Shown piece by piece: positions 47,565 to 56,615 of a stretch of DNA of 64,000 nt (positions within the stretch are counted from its first letter, which is position 1; every line of letters starts with the position of its first letter). Under the pieces are notes generated by a model. It did no database searches. It saw nothing but the letters and a program-made list of their open reading frames with translations, and was not told the origin of the DNA. Position numbers and translations under genes: made by a program. Origin of the DNA: Bacillus dicomae (GTDB lineage Bacteria; Bacillota; Bacilli; Bacillales; Bacillaceae_G); NCBI RefSeq assembly GCF_006494425.1, contig NZ_VHIV01000001.1, forward strand, positions 744,001 through 808,000, in the 5' to 3' direction.

Positions 47565-48887
47565 ATGAAGCAACATCCATTTAAAATCGCATCGCTTGGT
47601 ATGCAGCATATGCTTGCTATGTATGCTGGTGCAATTATCGTTCCGCTTATTGTAGGGGGCGGACTTGGTTTAAATCAAAAAGAGTTAACGTATTTAGTCT
47701 CAATTGATTTATTAATGTGCGGCGTTGCGACAATTTTACAAGCATTATCAAATCGCTTTTTCGGTATTGGGCTCCCAGTTGTACTAGGTTGTACATTTAC
47801 AGCCGTTGGACCGATGATTGCAATCGGAAAACAATACGGCGTGTCTTCTATTTATGGAGCGATTATTGCCGCGGGGCTATTCGTTGTTATTTTTGCAAAA
47901 TTATTTGGAAAGCTTGTAAAACTATTTCCCCCTGTTGTAACAGGATCTGTCGTTACAGTAATTGGAGTTACACTTGTTCCAGCAGCAATTAATGATATGG
48001 CTGGAGGAGTAGGAAGTAAGGATTTCGGTAGTCTTGAAAATTTAGCATTAGCATTTGGTGTATTACTATTTATCATCATTATGTATCGTTTCTTTGACGG
48101 ATTTATTCGTTCAATCTCTATATTACTAGGTCTATTGTTCGGTACAATCGTTGCAGCGTTTATGGGGAAAGTAAGCTTGCAAGCGGTTGGAGAAGCGGAT
48201 TGGTTCCATGGTATTCAGCCATTTTACTTCGGTACACCAACATTTGAATTAACGCCAATTATTACGATGATTTTAGTTGCTTGCGTAGGGATTGTAGAAG
48301 CAACAGGTGTTTACTTTGCATTATCTGATATTTGCAATAAAAAGATTGGTGAAAAAGAATTAACAAAAGGTTATCGTGCAGAAGGATTAGCGATGGTGTT
48401 AGGTGGTATTTTCAACGCATTCCCATATACAACTTACTCTCAAAACGTAGGGCTTGTTCAATTAACTGGAGTAAGAAATCGCGTTATCATTTATACTTGT
48501 GGTGGTATGTTAATCGCCCTTGGATTTATTCCAAAAATCGCAGCTATTACAACAATCATTCCAAAATCAGTACTTGGCGGGGCAATGTTAGCGATGTTCG
48601 GTATGGTAATGGCATATGGTATTAAAATGTTAAGTAGTGTTGATTTTGGAAGACAAGAAAACTTATTAATCGTTGCATGCTCTGTTGGGATCGGACTAGG
48701 GGTTACTGTCGTTCCAACATTATTCTCACAACTTCCAGAAAGCATTCGTATTTTAACAGATAACGGAATCGTACTTGGAAGTGCGTCAGCAGTATTGTTA
48801 AATATCGTATTTAATATGGTGCCGCAGCGTAAAGTGAAAGTAAAAGAAGAGCCAGTCCCGATGCAAAGTGCGGTAAGAGAAGCGTAA
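47565..48887 (+). CDS. pbuX: Xanthine permease
   Basis: A 440-residue nucleobase:cation symporter 2 family permease with 12-14 membrane segments. The NAT/NCS2 motif is seen in EATGVYFALSDICNKKIG and in GGIFNAFPYTTYSQNVGLVQLTG near residue 285. It imports xanthine. It is three bases after xpt and under the same riboswitch. Confidence 0.95.
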   Translation: MKQHPFKIASLGMQHMLAMYAGAIIVPLIVGGGLGLNQKELTYLVSIDLLMCGVATILQALSNRFFGIGLPVVLGCTFTAVGPMIAIGKQYGVSSIYGAIIAAGLFVVIFAKLFGKLVKLFPPVVTGSVVTVIGVTLVPAAINDMAGGVGSKDFGSLENLALAFGVLLFIIIMYRFFDGFIRSISILLGLLFGTIVAAFMGKVSLQAVGEADWFHGIQPFYFGTPTFELTPIITMILVACVGIVEATGVYFALSDICNKKIGEKELTKGYRAEGLAMVLGGIFNAFPYTTYSQNVGLVQLTGVRNRVIIYTCGGMLIALGFIPKIAAITTIIPKSVLGGAMLAMFGMVMAYGIKMLSSVDFGRQENLLIVACSVGIGLGVTVVPTLFSQLPESIRILTDNGIVLGSASAVLLNIVFNMVPQRKVKVKEEPVPMQSAVREA

Positions 48888-48927
48888 AAAAGCAAGGTCT
48901 CATTATGAGACCTTGCTTTTCTTTTTT
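48888..48927. terminator. Bidirectional terminator between pbuX and the DUF418 gene
   Basis: AAAGCAAGGTCTC and GAGACCTTGCTTT with a five-base loop. The stop codon of the minus-strand gene lies in the loop. Confidence 0.88.
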
Positions 48928-50066
48928 AGTGGCATCATTTTCCCGTACGTACCAAGGCGCCAAATGTACTCTAGTGGCCCGTATTGATAACGTGACAGCC
49001 ACCAGCGGCTAATAAAGATTTGTAACGTGTAGAAACCGACGCAAAATAGTGGTCCTACCCATAATGGAGCAAGATAATCATTTTTGAACAATAGTCCGAA
49101 TATAAGTAACGTAACAATTGTATGTGAGATGTAATTTGTTAACGCCATTCGACCAACGTATTGGAACGGACGTAATAATGTTTGCCATTTTTCTTTTTGT
49201 AATAAACGCATGAGCGTGACAATGTAGAAGATGAATAATGTTTTTCCGCTTATCATCGTAATACCCATAAGTGAAAATGGTGTGTATGGTTGATTGTTCA
49301 TAAAGAAGTAAACCATAATAAACCACATCGGTAATGTTAAAATGAACATAATGATTTGCCATTTTTTAAGCTTTGGATCTAATTCCTTAGCACGGCGGAA
49401 AATGTCTTTTTTACCGGCATATAATCCGAGTAAAAACAATCCTAGTGTTTCAGGAAGCATAATAAGACTGTTACTTATTGCTTCAGAATAGAAAGAATGG
49501 AATCTGTCTGTAATTTGTAAGCCCCAGTTTTCTAGCGGCATAATGGCTGCGGAAAGGCCTAGTTCATCTACTGGCACTAATAACATGAGAAGAGAACCTA
49601 ATAATGTGAACAATTGCATGAAACTTAATAGTACAATTGACCATATTAAAATAGTACGTGGCTTGCTCTTGTAAAATAAAAATAAGAAAAACCCGGTAAT
49701 TGCATAAGTATGTAAAATGTCTCCGTCCCATAAAAGAACGTAATGTAAGAAACCAAATAATAATAAAATAAGTAAGCGACGAACAAATAAAGTTTTTGGT
49801 CGATTAGTTTTCGCTTCAGCACGAGTCATAAAAATGTAAAAGCCTAGGCCGAATAAAAACGAAAAGATTGTATAAAATTTGGTTTGAATAAACATATCGT
49901 AAAATAGACGGATATAGCTATCTAGCCCCTCATAAACTCCTGAAAGGTCACGTGAATCAATCCCGGCGATAACAGGCCAGTTAACAAGAAAAATACCTAG
50001 TACAGCTATTCCTCTAATAATATCAATGGAATGTATCCTCTCGCCTTTTGTAATATTTTGTGTCAT
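48903..50066 (-). CDS. DUF418 membrane protein
   Basis: A 387-residue polytopic membrane protein with about ten helices. It begins with the HSIDIIRGIAVLGIFLVN segment and ends with the DUF418 domain (QYVGRMALTNYISHTIV near 300, and the WWLSRYQYGPLEYIWR end). Such proteins are related to acyltransferase-3 type membrane proteins, but the function is not established. The ATG at 50066 on the reverse strand follows AAGGAGGA; the frame extends 48 codons upstream without a site. Confidence 0.85.
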   Translation of the reverse strand: MTQNITKGERIHSIDIIRGIAVLGIFLVNWPVIAGIDSRDLSGVYEGLDSYIRLFYDMFIQTKFYTIFSFLFGLGFYIFMTRAEAKTNRPKTLFVRRLLILLLFGFLHYVLLWDGDILHTYAITGFFLFLFYKSKPRTILIWSIVLLSFMQLFTLLGSLLMLLVPVDELGLSAAIMPLENWGLQITDRFHSFYSEAISNSLIMLPETLGLFLLGLYAGKKDIFRRAKELDPKLKKWQIIMFILTLPMWFIMVYFFMNNQPYTPFSLMGITMISGKTLFIFYIVTLMRLLQKEKWQTLLRPFQYVGRMALTNYISHTIVTLLIFGLLFKNDYLAPLWVGPLFCVGFYTLQIFISRWWLSRYQYGPLEYIWRLGTYGKMMPLKKKSKVS

Positions 50067-50172
50067 TATTTTCCTCCTTGTTAAGTAATTCCCTTTTATT
50101 ATACAAAATGTAAGATGGAGGGTATAGGGTATATTTCCATTTTTTTTTACTATTAAGTTATGTAGGATGAGA

Positions 50173-50250
50173 TATAATAAGAGGGCACAACAAGTTTTAC
50201 TCTTCTTCAAAACAGGCAGTGAAGCTCCTTCTTATAAGGGGCTTTCTTTA
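50173..50250 (+). ncRNA. Possible short RNA between the DUF418 gene and the Fur-regulated unit
   Basis: A TATAAT at 50173-50178 is followed about 45 bases later by a hairpin, GAAGCTCCTT (50221-50230) with AAGGGGCTTTC (50236-50246), and TTTAT. There is no ORF in between. It could be a small RNA of about 65 bases. The -35 element is poor and the T run short, so this is only a candidate. Confidence 0.3.
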
Positions 50251-50259
50251 TGAAAAGAG

Positions 50260-50314
50260 TTGATAATGATTCTCTTTAATGATAGAATGTATTCAAAAGT
50301 GATAATCATTATCA
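50260..50314 (+). promoter_or_regulatory. SigA promoter with Fur boxes
   Basis: TTGATA (50260-50265), 17 bases, TAGAAT (50283-50288) form a good promoter. An exact 7-1-7 Fur box, TGATAAT-C-ATTATCA (50300-50314), lies just after the expected start site, and a half-matching copy, TGATAAT-G-ATTCTCT (50261-50275), overlaps the -35. This arrangement predicts repression by iron-loaded Fur. Confidence 0.8.
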
Positions 50315-50335
50315 AAAAAAGGTTGGTGCAAGAGT

Positions 50336-50422
50336 ATGGTATATGCATTAGTAGCAGGTACAGTCGCTGTGTATGCAGTTATTGCAAAGTATGTTTTAAA
50401 TGGAGTAGGAACAGCAAAATGA
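50336..50422 (+). CDS. Fur-regulated 28-residue hydrophobic peptide
   Basis: A 28-codon ORF beginning MVYALVAGTVAVYAVIAKYV and ending NGVGTAK, with one hydrophobic stretch of about 20 residues that could span the membrane. It is the only ORF between a Fur-box promoter and a strong terminator. The ribosome site (AAAAAGGTTGG) is somewhat far from the ATG, so translation is likely but not certain; the transcript might also act as an RNA. I do not recognise the peptide. Confidence 0.55.
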   Translation: MVYALVAGTVAVYAVIAKYVLNGVGTAK

Positions 50423-50434
50423 GTGATATTACAT

Positions 50435-50480
50435 AAAATCCCTTTCATTTGTAAAAAGAATGAAAGGGATTTTTTATTTT
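50435..50480 (+). terminator. Terminator of the Fur-regulated unit
   Basis: AAAATCCCTTTCATT and AATGAAAGGGATTTT with a nine-base loop and a T run. Confidence 0.88.
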
Positions 50481-50606
50481 TAATGAGAATATGCTGAAAA
50501 TTTAGTATGATAGTAAAGTGAAACTGTAATCGATGAGTAGGTGCATCTCTCACTGGTTATTAGCTCGCAAATAGCATATACATCTTGGATAAAGGGGAAC
50601 AAGGGG

Positions 50607-53600
50607 ATGACAAACATAGTACAGACAAACGGTATGAAAAAACTTGTTTGTTTTTATGAAGAGTGGCAAAAACACGGCGATGCAGAGAATAGCTTAAAAT
50701 TGTTTGAAGTAATTCAAAAATATAAACGAGAGCAGCTTATGATAGCATTCTGCGGTCACTTCTCAGCAGGGAAATCAACGATGATGAATCATCTATATAA
50801 AGCGCAGTTGTTACCGACAAGTCCAATTCCGACAAGCGCTAACGTCGTTAAAATTGAAAAGGGATTTGATCGTGTTGTTGTAACGATTAAATCTGGAGAG
50901 CAGTACGAATATGACGGTGCATATTCAGCAGAAGAATTAAAACAAATTTGTAAAGATGGCGATGAGGTAATTGGTGTTCATATTTATCGGAATGATGCGC
51001 CAATTCCTGAGGGGGTTATGTTAGTTGATACACCAGGGATTGACTCAACAGATGATGCCCATCAACTAGCGACAGAATCAACGCTGCATCTAGCAGACGT
51101 AATTTTTTATATGATGGATTATAATCACGTCCAATCGGAAGTGAATTTGCAATTTGTTAAAGAATTGAAACAACGTAATAAAACGGTTTATCTCGTTGTC
51201 AATCAAATAGATAAACATAAAGAAAATGAATTGTCGTTTGAGGATTATAAAGATAGTGTAAAACAATCGTTCTCTAACTGGGATATTGAAGTAGATGGAG
51301 TTTATTATACGTCATTACGAATGATGAACCATTCACATAATGAAATTGGAAGCTTAGAAACATTAATTACTTCTATTATGAAAGAAAAATCGCAGTATGT
51401 AAGAGATGGAATGGAGCGAGAAACAGAATATTTAATGGGAGAACATCTCGCGTTTATTTTATCTGAAAATGAAAAAGCTCTTTTGAAATATGAGGAAGAG
51501 TTAGCATCACCGCTTTCCATTTCAGAGATAGTTGAAAAGAAAGAAGAGCTAACGGAAACGAAACGTCGTGAGGCTAGTAAAGAATCTCATGTGAGAAACG
51601 AATTTATAAAAGGCTTACAAGCTATATTAGATAACGCGTATTTAATGCCATTTGAAATGAGAGAATTGGCAAATGCGTACTTAGAAACGAAATTAACAAA
51701 ATTTAAGGTCGGTTTGCTCTTTGCGAAAGGAAAGACTGAGCAAGAAAAACAGAGACGTTTAGATGCTTTTTATTCTGCTTTGCAAAAGACTGTGGAAACG
51801 CAACTTGATTTTCATGTGAAAGAATTTATTGTTGCCTTCTTAAAAGAAGAAGGGTTGTTTACAGAAGAGATTGGGAAAGACATATATGCTTTAGAAATTG
51901 CTTTCGGACCAGAAATGTTGGCTGGAGTAATTAAACAAGGTGCAGGGTTCACAGGTGATTACTTACTTCTTTATACAGCGGATGTAGCGAATGAACTAAA
52001 GAAACGTTATTTTACAAAAGCGCAGCAAATTTTTGATAAAAGTGCAGTCGTTTTAAAGAAAAAGGTGAAGGAAGAAGTTGCTCTTATTGAAGAAGAGATT
52101 GAAACATATACGATGTTGCAAACAGCAAAAGAAACGAAATTGCAATACAGTAACGATTTGGAGACATATGAAAGTTATTTACAAAATGTTTGGCACGAGC
52201 GTGTTGCTATACCAGAAGGATTGCAAATAGAGGACATATTGCAAAGTGAAAAACAAATTGTTAGTGAGAAGTTCACACTGCAAGAGCAGGAAACTGTAAA
52301 TGATAATGTAGTGGCTCATGAGGAAGAGATAAAAGGAACGGCAGCTTTAAATATTCAGCGTATATTAGAGAAAGTGAAGAAAGCTGAAACGATATTAGAG
52401 CCGTTGTCTACGCTAAAACATGTACAGCAAGAGGTAATAGAAAAAAGACGTCGTGTGGAAACGAAACAATTTACAGTAGCGTTATTTGGAGCTTTTAGTG
52501 CTGGGAAATCATCATTTGCCAATGCATTGCTTGGTGAGAAGGTACTTCCTGTATCACCAAATCCGACGACGGCAACGATTAATCAAATTTTGCCGGTTAC
52601 AGAGGAAAAACCACACGGAACAGTAATGGTTCAATTTAAATCAAAGCAAGCTCTATTAGAAGATATGAAAGCTGTTTATAAGCTGTTTCATTATGAGATT
52701 ACAACGTTAGATGAAGCGTTAGCACAAATTGATAAAGTTATGAAATATCCTTCACCAACTGGGAAGCAAAAAACAACGTTTAGTTTTTTACGAGCGGTAC
52801 AAAAAGGATATAATACGGTTTCTGCGCATTTAGGGAAGCAAGTGCAAGTTACATTAGAAGAGTTTTCTGATTATGTAGCGAATGAAGAGAAATCGTGTTT
52901 TGTTGAGTATATGGAGCTTTATTATGATTGTGCTTTAACAAGGCAAGGAGTAGCACTCGTAGACACACCTGGAGCGGATTCTATTAACGCTCGTCATACG
53001 GACGTTGCATTCCAATATATTAAAAACGCAGATGCTATTTTGTTTGTAACGTACTATAATCATGTGTTCTCTCGTGCAGACCGTGAATTTTTAATTCAGC
53101 TTGGTCGTGTAAAGGACACTTTTGCTCTTGATAAAATGTTCTTCTTAATTAACGCAGCCGATTTAGCAGAGTCTGAAGAAGAGCTTGAAATGGTAAAAGG
53201 TTATATCGCAGACCAGCTACTGCAATACGGTATTAGAAATCCACGTTTATTTGCAATTTCAAGTTTATGTGCACTTGAAGAGAAACAAGGAAAGAATATT
53301 GAAAAAGAGAAGTACGGTATTTTACAAAACTCTGGGATTGCTAAGTTTGAGGAATCATTTACGTCATTTATGATGAGAGATTTAATGCTCGTATCTGTTC
53401 ATGCTTTATATGGTGCGTTGCAAGGGGCAGATCAGCTTTTAGTAAATATGATAAATGGTGCAAAGCAGGGGAATGAAGAAAAAGAGAAGCAAACGAAAAA
53501 ATATGAAGCAGAGCGTGATCAACTACTTCATATTATTTCATCATATAGTGTGCTTGCAGAAGAACAGGCGATGCAAAATGAAGTGAAAGAATTGCTTTAT

Positions 53601-54266
53601 TACGTACATCAACGTCTATTCCTACGCTATAACGATGTGTTTACTGAATTTATTAATCCAGCATCGCTTCGAACGGATGGAAATGTGAAAGTGCAGTTGC
53701 AACAGTGCGTTATGGAATTAGTAGCATTTATTCAGCATGATTTATTACAAGAAATGCGTGCGACGTCATTACGCCTTGAAAAATGGATAGATGAAGCGAT
53801 GAAGCGTGCAAAGAATGAAATTGTGGTGAACTGTAAAGTAGAAAATGAATCAATTTCTATGAGTGGAACAGTGGATTATGAATATAAAGATATTACACAT
53901 AAAGAACCATTCCCGTCAGTTGAAATAAAAGATTTCAAAAAAGCATTGGCACATTTTAAAAATGAAAAAAGCTTTTTTGAAAAAAATGATAAAGCTCTTA
54001 TGCAAGAAGAGGCTAAAGTTGTATTAGAGCCATTCGTATCAAACTATGTAGCTGATGAAAAAGATTTATTTGTTCATCATTATAAGCAAGAGTGGGATTT
54101 GAAGTGGAACTTATTCCAAAAAGTGATGCAGCAAGATGTGATGAACTATTATGAAAGTATATTATTTGCATTGGCTGAAACAATTGACGTATCACTATAT
54201 GAACAAAGTAAAGAACAATTGCAAAAGCAATTAGTAGAGATTGAAAAAGAAATTTATGTGATATAG
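50607..54266 (+). CDS. dynA: Tandem dynamin-like GTPase DynA
   Basis: A 1219-residue bacterial dynamin in which two dynamin units are fused. The first GTPase has P-loop GHFSAGKST (50-58) and switch motif DTPGID near 143; the second has GAFSAGKSS near 628 and DTPGAD near 790. Long helical stalk regions follow each, with hydrophobic paddle segments. B. subtilis DynA tethers and fuses membranes, repairs membrane damage and protects against phage and pore-forming agents. The ATG at 50607 follows AAGGGG; the frame from 50541 is unsupported. Confidence 0.93.
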   Translation: MTNIVQTNGMKKLVCFYEEWQKHGDAENSLKLFEVIQKYKREQLMIAFCGHFSAGKSTMMNHLYKAQLLPTSPIPTSANVVKIEKGFDRVVVTIKSGEQYEYDGAYSAEELKQICKDGDEVIGVHIYRNDAPIPEGVMLVDTPGIDSTDDAHQLATESTLHLADVIFYMMDYNHVQSEVNLQFVKELKQRNKTVYLVVNQIDKHKENELSFEDYKDSVKQSFSNWDIEVDGVYYTSLRMMNHSHNEIGSLETLITSIMKEKSQYVRDGMERETEYLMGEHLAFILSENEKALLKYEEELASPLSISEIVEKKEELTETKRREASKESHVRNEFIKGLQAILDNAYLMPFEMRELANAYLETKLTKFKVGLLFAKGKTEQEKQRRLDAFYSALQKTVETQLDFHVKEFIVAFLKEEGLFTEEIGKDIYALEIAFGPEMLAGVIKQGAGFTGDYLLLYTADVANELKKRYFTKAQQIFDKSAVVLKKKVKEEVALIEEEIETYTMLQTAKETKLQYSNDLETYESYLQNVWHERVAIPEGLQIEDILQSEKQIVSEKFTLQEQETVNDNVVAHEEEIKGTAALNIQRILEKVKKAETILEPLSTLKHVQQEVIEKRRRVETKQFTVALFGAFSAGKSSFANALLGEKVLPVSPNPTTATINQILPVTEEKPHGTVMVQFKSKQALLEDMKAVYKLFHYEITTLDEALAQIDKVMKYPSPTGKQKTTFSFLRAVQKGYNTVSAHLGKQVQVTLEEFSDYVANEEKSCFVEYMELYYDCALTRQGVALVDTPGADSINARHTDVAFQYIKNADAILFVTYYNHVFSRADREFLIQLGRVKDTFALDKMFFLINAADLAESEEELEMVKGYIADQLLQYGIRNPRLFAISSLCALEEKQGKNIEKEKYGILQNSGIAKFEESFTSFMMRDLMLVSVHALYGALQGADQLLVNMINGAKQGNEEKEKQTKKYEAERDQLLHIISSYSVLAEEQAMQNEVKELLYYVHQRLFLRYNDVFTEFINPASLRTDGNVKVQLQQCVMELVAFIQHDLLQEMRATSLRLEKWIDEAMKRAKNEIVVNCKVENESISMSGTVDYEYKDITHKEPFPSVEIKDFKKALAHFKNEKSFFEKNDKALMQEEAKVVLEPFVSNYVADEKDLFVHHYKQEWDLKWNLFQKVMQQDVMNYYESILFALAETIDVSLYEQSKEQLQKQLVEIEKEIYVI

Positions 54267-54269
54267 TCG

Positions 54270-54524
54270 TTATGAGAAAAAGATTCGTTCAATTTTCTTT
54301 TGAAGTACTGTATCTAAAGATTTGACAAACCCAGCAAATTCATCGGTAGAAATCATATGAGTAAGAACGAGTCGTCTGCCGTCTGGTGTTTCACCGCATA
54401 AGACGAATGAAGAAAATTCATATGTTTTATTTTCTACTACTAATTTTGGATAGGAATATGTGTCGCTTTTCTTCTTCTTTCCATCAATAGAGATGACGTT
54501 GCATTTTTTCTCATTGTTGTCCAT
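54270..54524 (-). CDS. Small hypothetical protein
   Basis: An 84-residue protein with a lysine-rich middle and no recognised motif (MDNNEKKCNVISIDGKKKK at the start). On the reverse strand AAAGGAGGGA precedes the ATG at 54524, a strong site. It lies tail to tail with dynA and divergent from the split GNAT gene. Function unknown. Confidence 0.7.
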   Translation of the reverse strand: MDNNEKKCNVISIDGKKKKSDTYSYPKLVVENKTYEFSSFVLCGETPDGRRLVLTHMISTDEFAGFVKSLDTVLQKKIERIFFS

Positions 54525-54595
54525 GGTGAATCCCTCCTTTCTATTACTTATGGTAGACAAGGAGGGATTAGAACAATAGGGAAAGGGGAATTTTT

Positions 54596-54700
54596 ATGAG
54601 TGTAGTAATAGAGTATATTTCGAAAGAAGCTATACCGAAGCCTTTATTATTGCTTGCTGATCCAAGCGAACAACAAATTGATGCATATGTACAAAGAGGG
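54596..54700 (+). pseudogene. GNAT acetyltransferase, first part (interrupted by IStron)
   Basis: Codons 1-35 of an acetyltransferase gene, ending YVQRG at the insertion point, followed at once by an in-frame TAA from the inserted element. GAAAGGGGA precedes the ATG at 54596. The continuation is at 56616-56969. Joining GGG (54700) to TTA (56616) gives QRG-LTYVAKQEES and an intact 152-residue GNAT protein. If the intron does not splice precisely, the gene is dead. Confidence 0.8.
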
Positions 54701-55140
54701 TAACTAACTATTATGATTTATTTAACCAATTATAACCAAAGTTAATTAAATATATCAGTAAGCCCTGCTAGTCAAGTGATTGGCTAGTAGTGAGGGTTAA
54801 CTGCGGGCAATCCCTAAAGCTGATTGAACTACAACGTGGCTAGAAATAGCGAGCGTGAATGTCGCGAAAGCAGAAAAAATCAATCAGATCGTGCAAGGTT
54901 AAATCCTAAACACCAGAACAATGGGTCTTCCGCCTCGAATCATCTAAGTCAAAATGGATAAGATGAACGTTCAACGACTATCTCGTATAACTGACGAGAG
55001 TACATCACAAGCCTATGGTGGTGGAAAAATCCTCTATCTTTAAGTAGATAAACATATAGTCTGCGCTCATGTGAAAACATGAGAAGTTCATAAGAGAACT
55101 GGCTAAGGAATTGCGCCCTTAGTTGAACGAGATAAATTTA
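54701..55140 (+). ncRNA. Group I intron core of the IStron
   Basis: Structural elements can be read directly. P1: GCCCT (54762-54766) is an internal guide that pairs with the exon end AGGGT (54697-54701), with a U-G wobble at T54701. P2: CTGCTAG (54765-54771) with CTAGTAG (54784-54790). The P segment AACTGCGGGCAATCC is at about 54799-54813. P7: GACTAT (54976-54981) with ATAGTC (55056-55061). P8: CTCGT with ACGAG (54982-54998). P9: CTCATG with CATGAG (55066-55083). Such a core folds around a guanosine cofactor and self-splices. Confidence 0.8.
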
Positions 55141-55155
55141 ATTAAATCTATCAAA

Positions 55156-55202
55156 CCTCATTGAATTCATAGAACATATGTTCTATTTCAGGTTCAATGA
55201 GG
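55156..55202 (+). repeat. Long hairpin ahead of tnpB
   Basis: CCTCATTGAA (55156-55165) pairs with TTCAATGAGG (55193-55202) and encloses a perfect 16-base palindrome TAGAACATATGTTCTA (55170-55185). It lies between the intron core and tnpB and could insulate tnpB translation or act as a processing site. Confidence 0.7.
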
Positions 55203-55341
55203 TAAGAATAATAATGAAATTTTCATGAGTTAGTCAAGTATCATAATTAACAGGTTTGCATCCGAGTAGTCTAAGGAGAATGCTGGTGGAACACGCTACT
55301 ATTCAGAAGAACAAATCTTTCATTAAAGGAGTTACATTCTG

Positions 55342-56472
55342 ATGATATTGGCGAAGAAAGTCAGACTGATTCCAACGCCTGAACAAGAAAAAGTGCTTAG
55401 AAACCATGCTGGTGCTGCAAGATTTGCTTATAACTATTGTAAAAGAATGAGTGATAGATACTATAAGCTATTTGGAAAATCTGTTTCACAGTTAGCTTTA
55501 CAGAAACGATTTACAAAGATCAAGAAGCGAAAGAGATATGAGTGGTTAAAAGACATCAATGCACAAGTTCCTAAACAGGCTTCAAAAGATTTTGATAAGG
55601 CGAGAAAACATTCGTTCAAAAAGTACAAAAATGGTTATCACACTTCTTATAAATCCAAAAAAGATGTAATCCAAGGATTTTATGCCAATTATGAAAGACT
55701 GATTATAGGAAAGAAAGTCGTTCATATTCAGTCTATTGGAAAAGTGAAAACAAGCCAACAACTACCAAGAAACAAAAAACCATCCAATCCAAGAGTTACC
55801 TTTGATGGTCGTCACTGGTGGATGAGTGTAGGGTTCCAAGAAGACTTTGAATCACAAGAACTAACCAATGAGTCGATTGGTGTGGATGTTGGTTTAAAAG
55901 AGCTGTTTGTAGCTTCTAATGGTATGAAAGAACGAAATATAAACAAAGATGCTAAGGTTAAAAAACTTTTGAAAAGGAAAAAGTCAGCACAAAGAGACAT
56001 GTCTAGGAGATTTAAAAAAGGTGTAAAAATTCAATCTGCCGGATATGAAAAAGCGAAAGCTGAGCACCTGCGGTTATCTAGGAAAATTACGAATATCCGA
56101 AATAACCATATCCATCAAGCAACAGCTAAATTGGTGAAAACCAAACCAATGAGAATTGTTGTGGAAGACTTATCTATCTCAAACCTGTTAAAAAACAAAA
56201 AACTATCGAAAGCATTTTCATTTCAAAAATTAAACTTCTTCTTTCAATGTTTATCATACAAGTGTGAGAAGTGTGGCATTGAGTATGTAAAAGCTGATAA
56301 ATGGTTCGCTTCAAGCAAGATTTGCTCATGTTGCGGAGTTAAATACGACCATTCAGTTCAACCAGAAGGACAGTGGAGTTTAAAGATTCGTGAATGGTGT
56401 TGTGTTGCATGCAATAGCCATCACGATAGGGATGTAAATGCATCGATAAATTTATCAAGATGGGTAAAATAA
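55342..56472 (+). CDS. tnpB: TnpB RNA-guided nuclease of the IStron
   Basis: A 376-residue TnpB of the IS200/IS605 type. The RuvC-like residues are intact: Asp182 in GVDVGLKELF, Glu275 in VVEDLSISN and Asp362/Asp364 in HHDRDVNAS. The zinc ribbon is CSCCG (328-332) and CVAC (354-357); an additional CEKC pair at 308-311 is unusual. The N-terminal KKVRLIPTPEQEKVLRNHAG region is the usual wedge/REC start. TnpB proteins cut DNA guided by an omega-RNA made from the element's 3' end and help the element persist. AAAGGAG precedes the ATG. Unlike many TnpB relics, no frameshift is seen. Confidence 0.9.
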   Translation: MILAKKVRLIPTPEQEKVLRNHAGAARFAYNYCKRMSDRYYKLFGKSVSQLALQKRFTKIKKRKRYEWLKDINAQVPKQASKDFDKARKHSFKKYKNGYHTSYKSKKDVIQGFYANYERLIIGKKVVHIQSIGKVKTSQQLPRNKKPSNPRVTFDGRHWWMSVGFQEDFESQELTNESIGVDVGLKELFVASNGMKERNINKDAKVKKLLKRKKSAQRDMSRRFKKGVKIQSAGYEKAKAEHLRLSRKITNIRNNHIHQATAKLVKTKPMRIVVEDLSISNLLKNKKLSKAFSFQKLNFFFQCLSYKCEKCGIEYVKADKWFASSKICSCCGVKYDHSVQPEGQWSLKIREWCCVACNSHHDRDVNASINLSRWVK

Positions 56473-56615
56473 ATACTTGATAATAGGAGGTAACGATACT
56501 GCCTCGTGTGGAGTGTTATACCCCTCGTCCCTTCGGGGTTGCGAGAACACGATGAAGCACTAACTCGTGTAAATTTGATTGAATTGTATAGATTTAGTTA
56601 AGTTTATCGTATCGG
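56473..56615 (+). ncRNA. Predicted omega-RNA scaffold / right end of the IStron
   Basis: After the tnpB stop a compact nested stem is visible: TCGTGT (56504-56509) with ACACGA (56547-56552), CTCG (56524-56527) with CGAG (56542-56545), and CCC-TTCG-GGG (56529-56538). In TnpB systems this region is the guide-RNA scaffold and the guide is read from the flanking DNA, here beginning TTAACATATG in the GNAT gene. The same segment also contains the intron's 3' splice region. Confidence 0.6.

Larger units (their letters stand above)
54701..56615 (+). mobile_element. IStron: group I intron fused to a TnpB element
   Basis: A 1915-base insertion in the GNAT gene, with the boundary ambiguous over three bases (GGT at both ends). 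The 5' part (about 54701-55140) is a group I intron, the middle carries tnpB, and the 3' end has the stem typical of TnpB-associated right ends. There is no tnpA. The layout matches IStrons known from Clostridioides difficile (CdISt1) and the B. cereus group (BcISt1). Confidence 0.85.

Noticed and set aside
54701-55341. A group II intron or retron ahead of TnpB
   Set aside because: There is no reverse transcriptase and no domain V-like hairpin; the P1 guide and the P7/P8/P9 pairings fit a group I intron.
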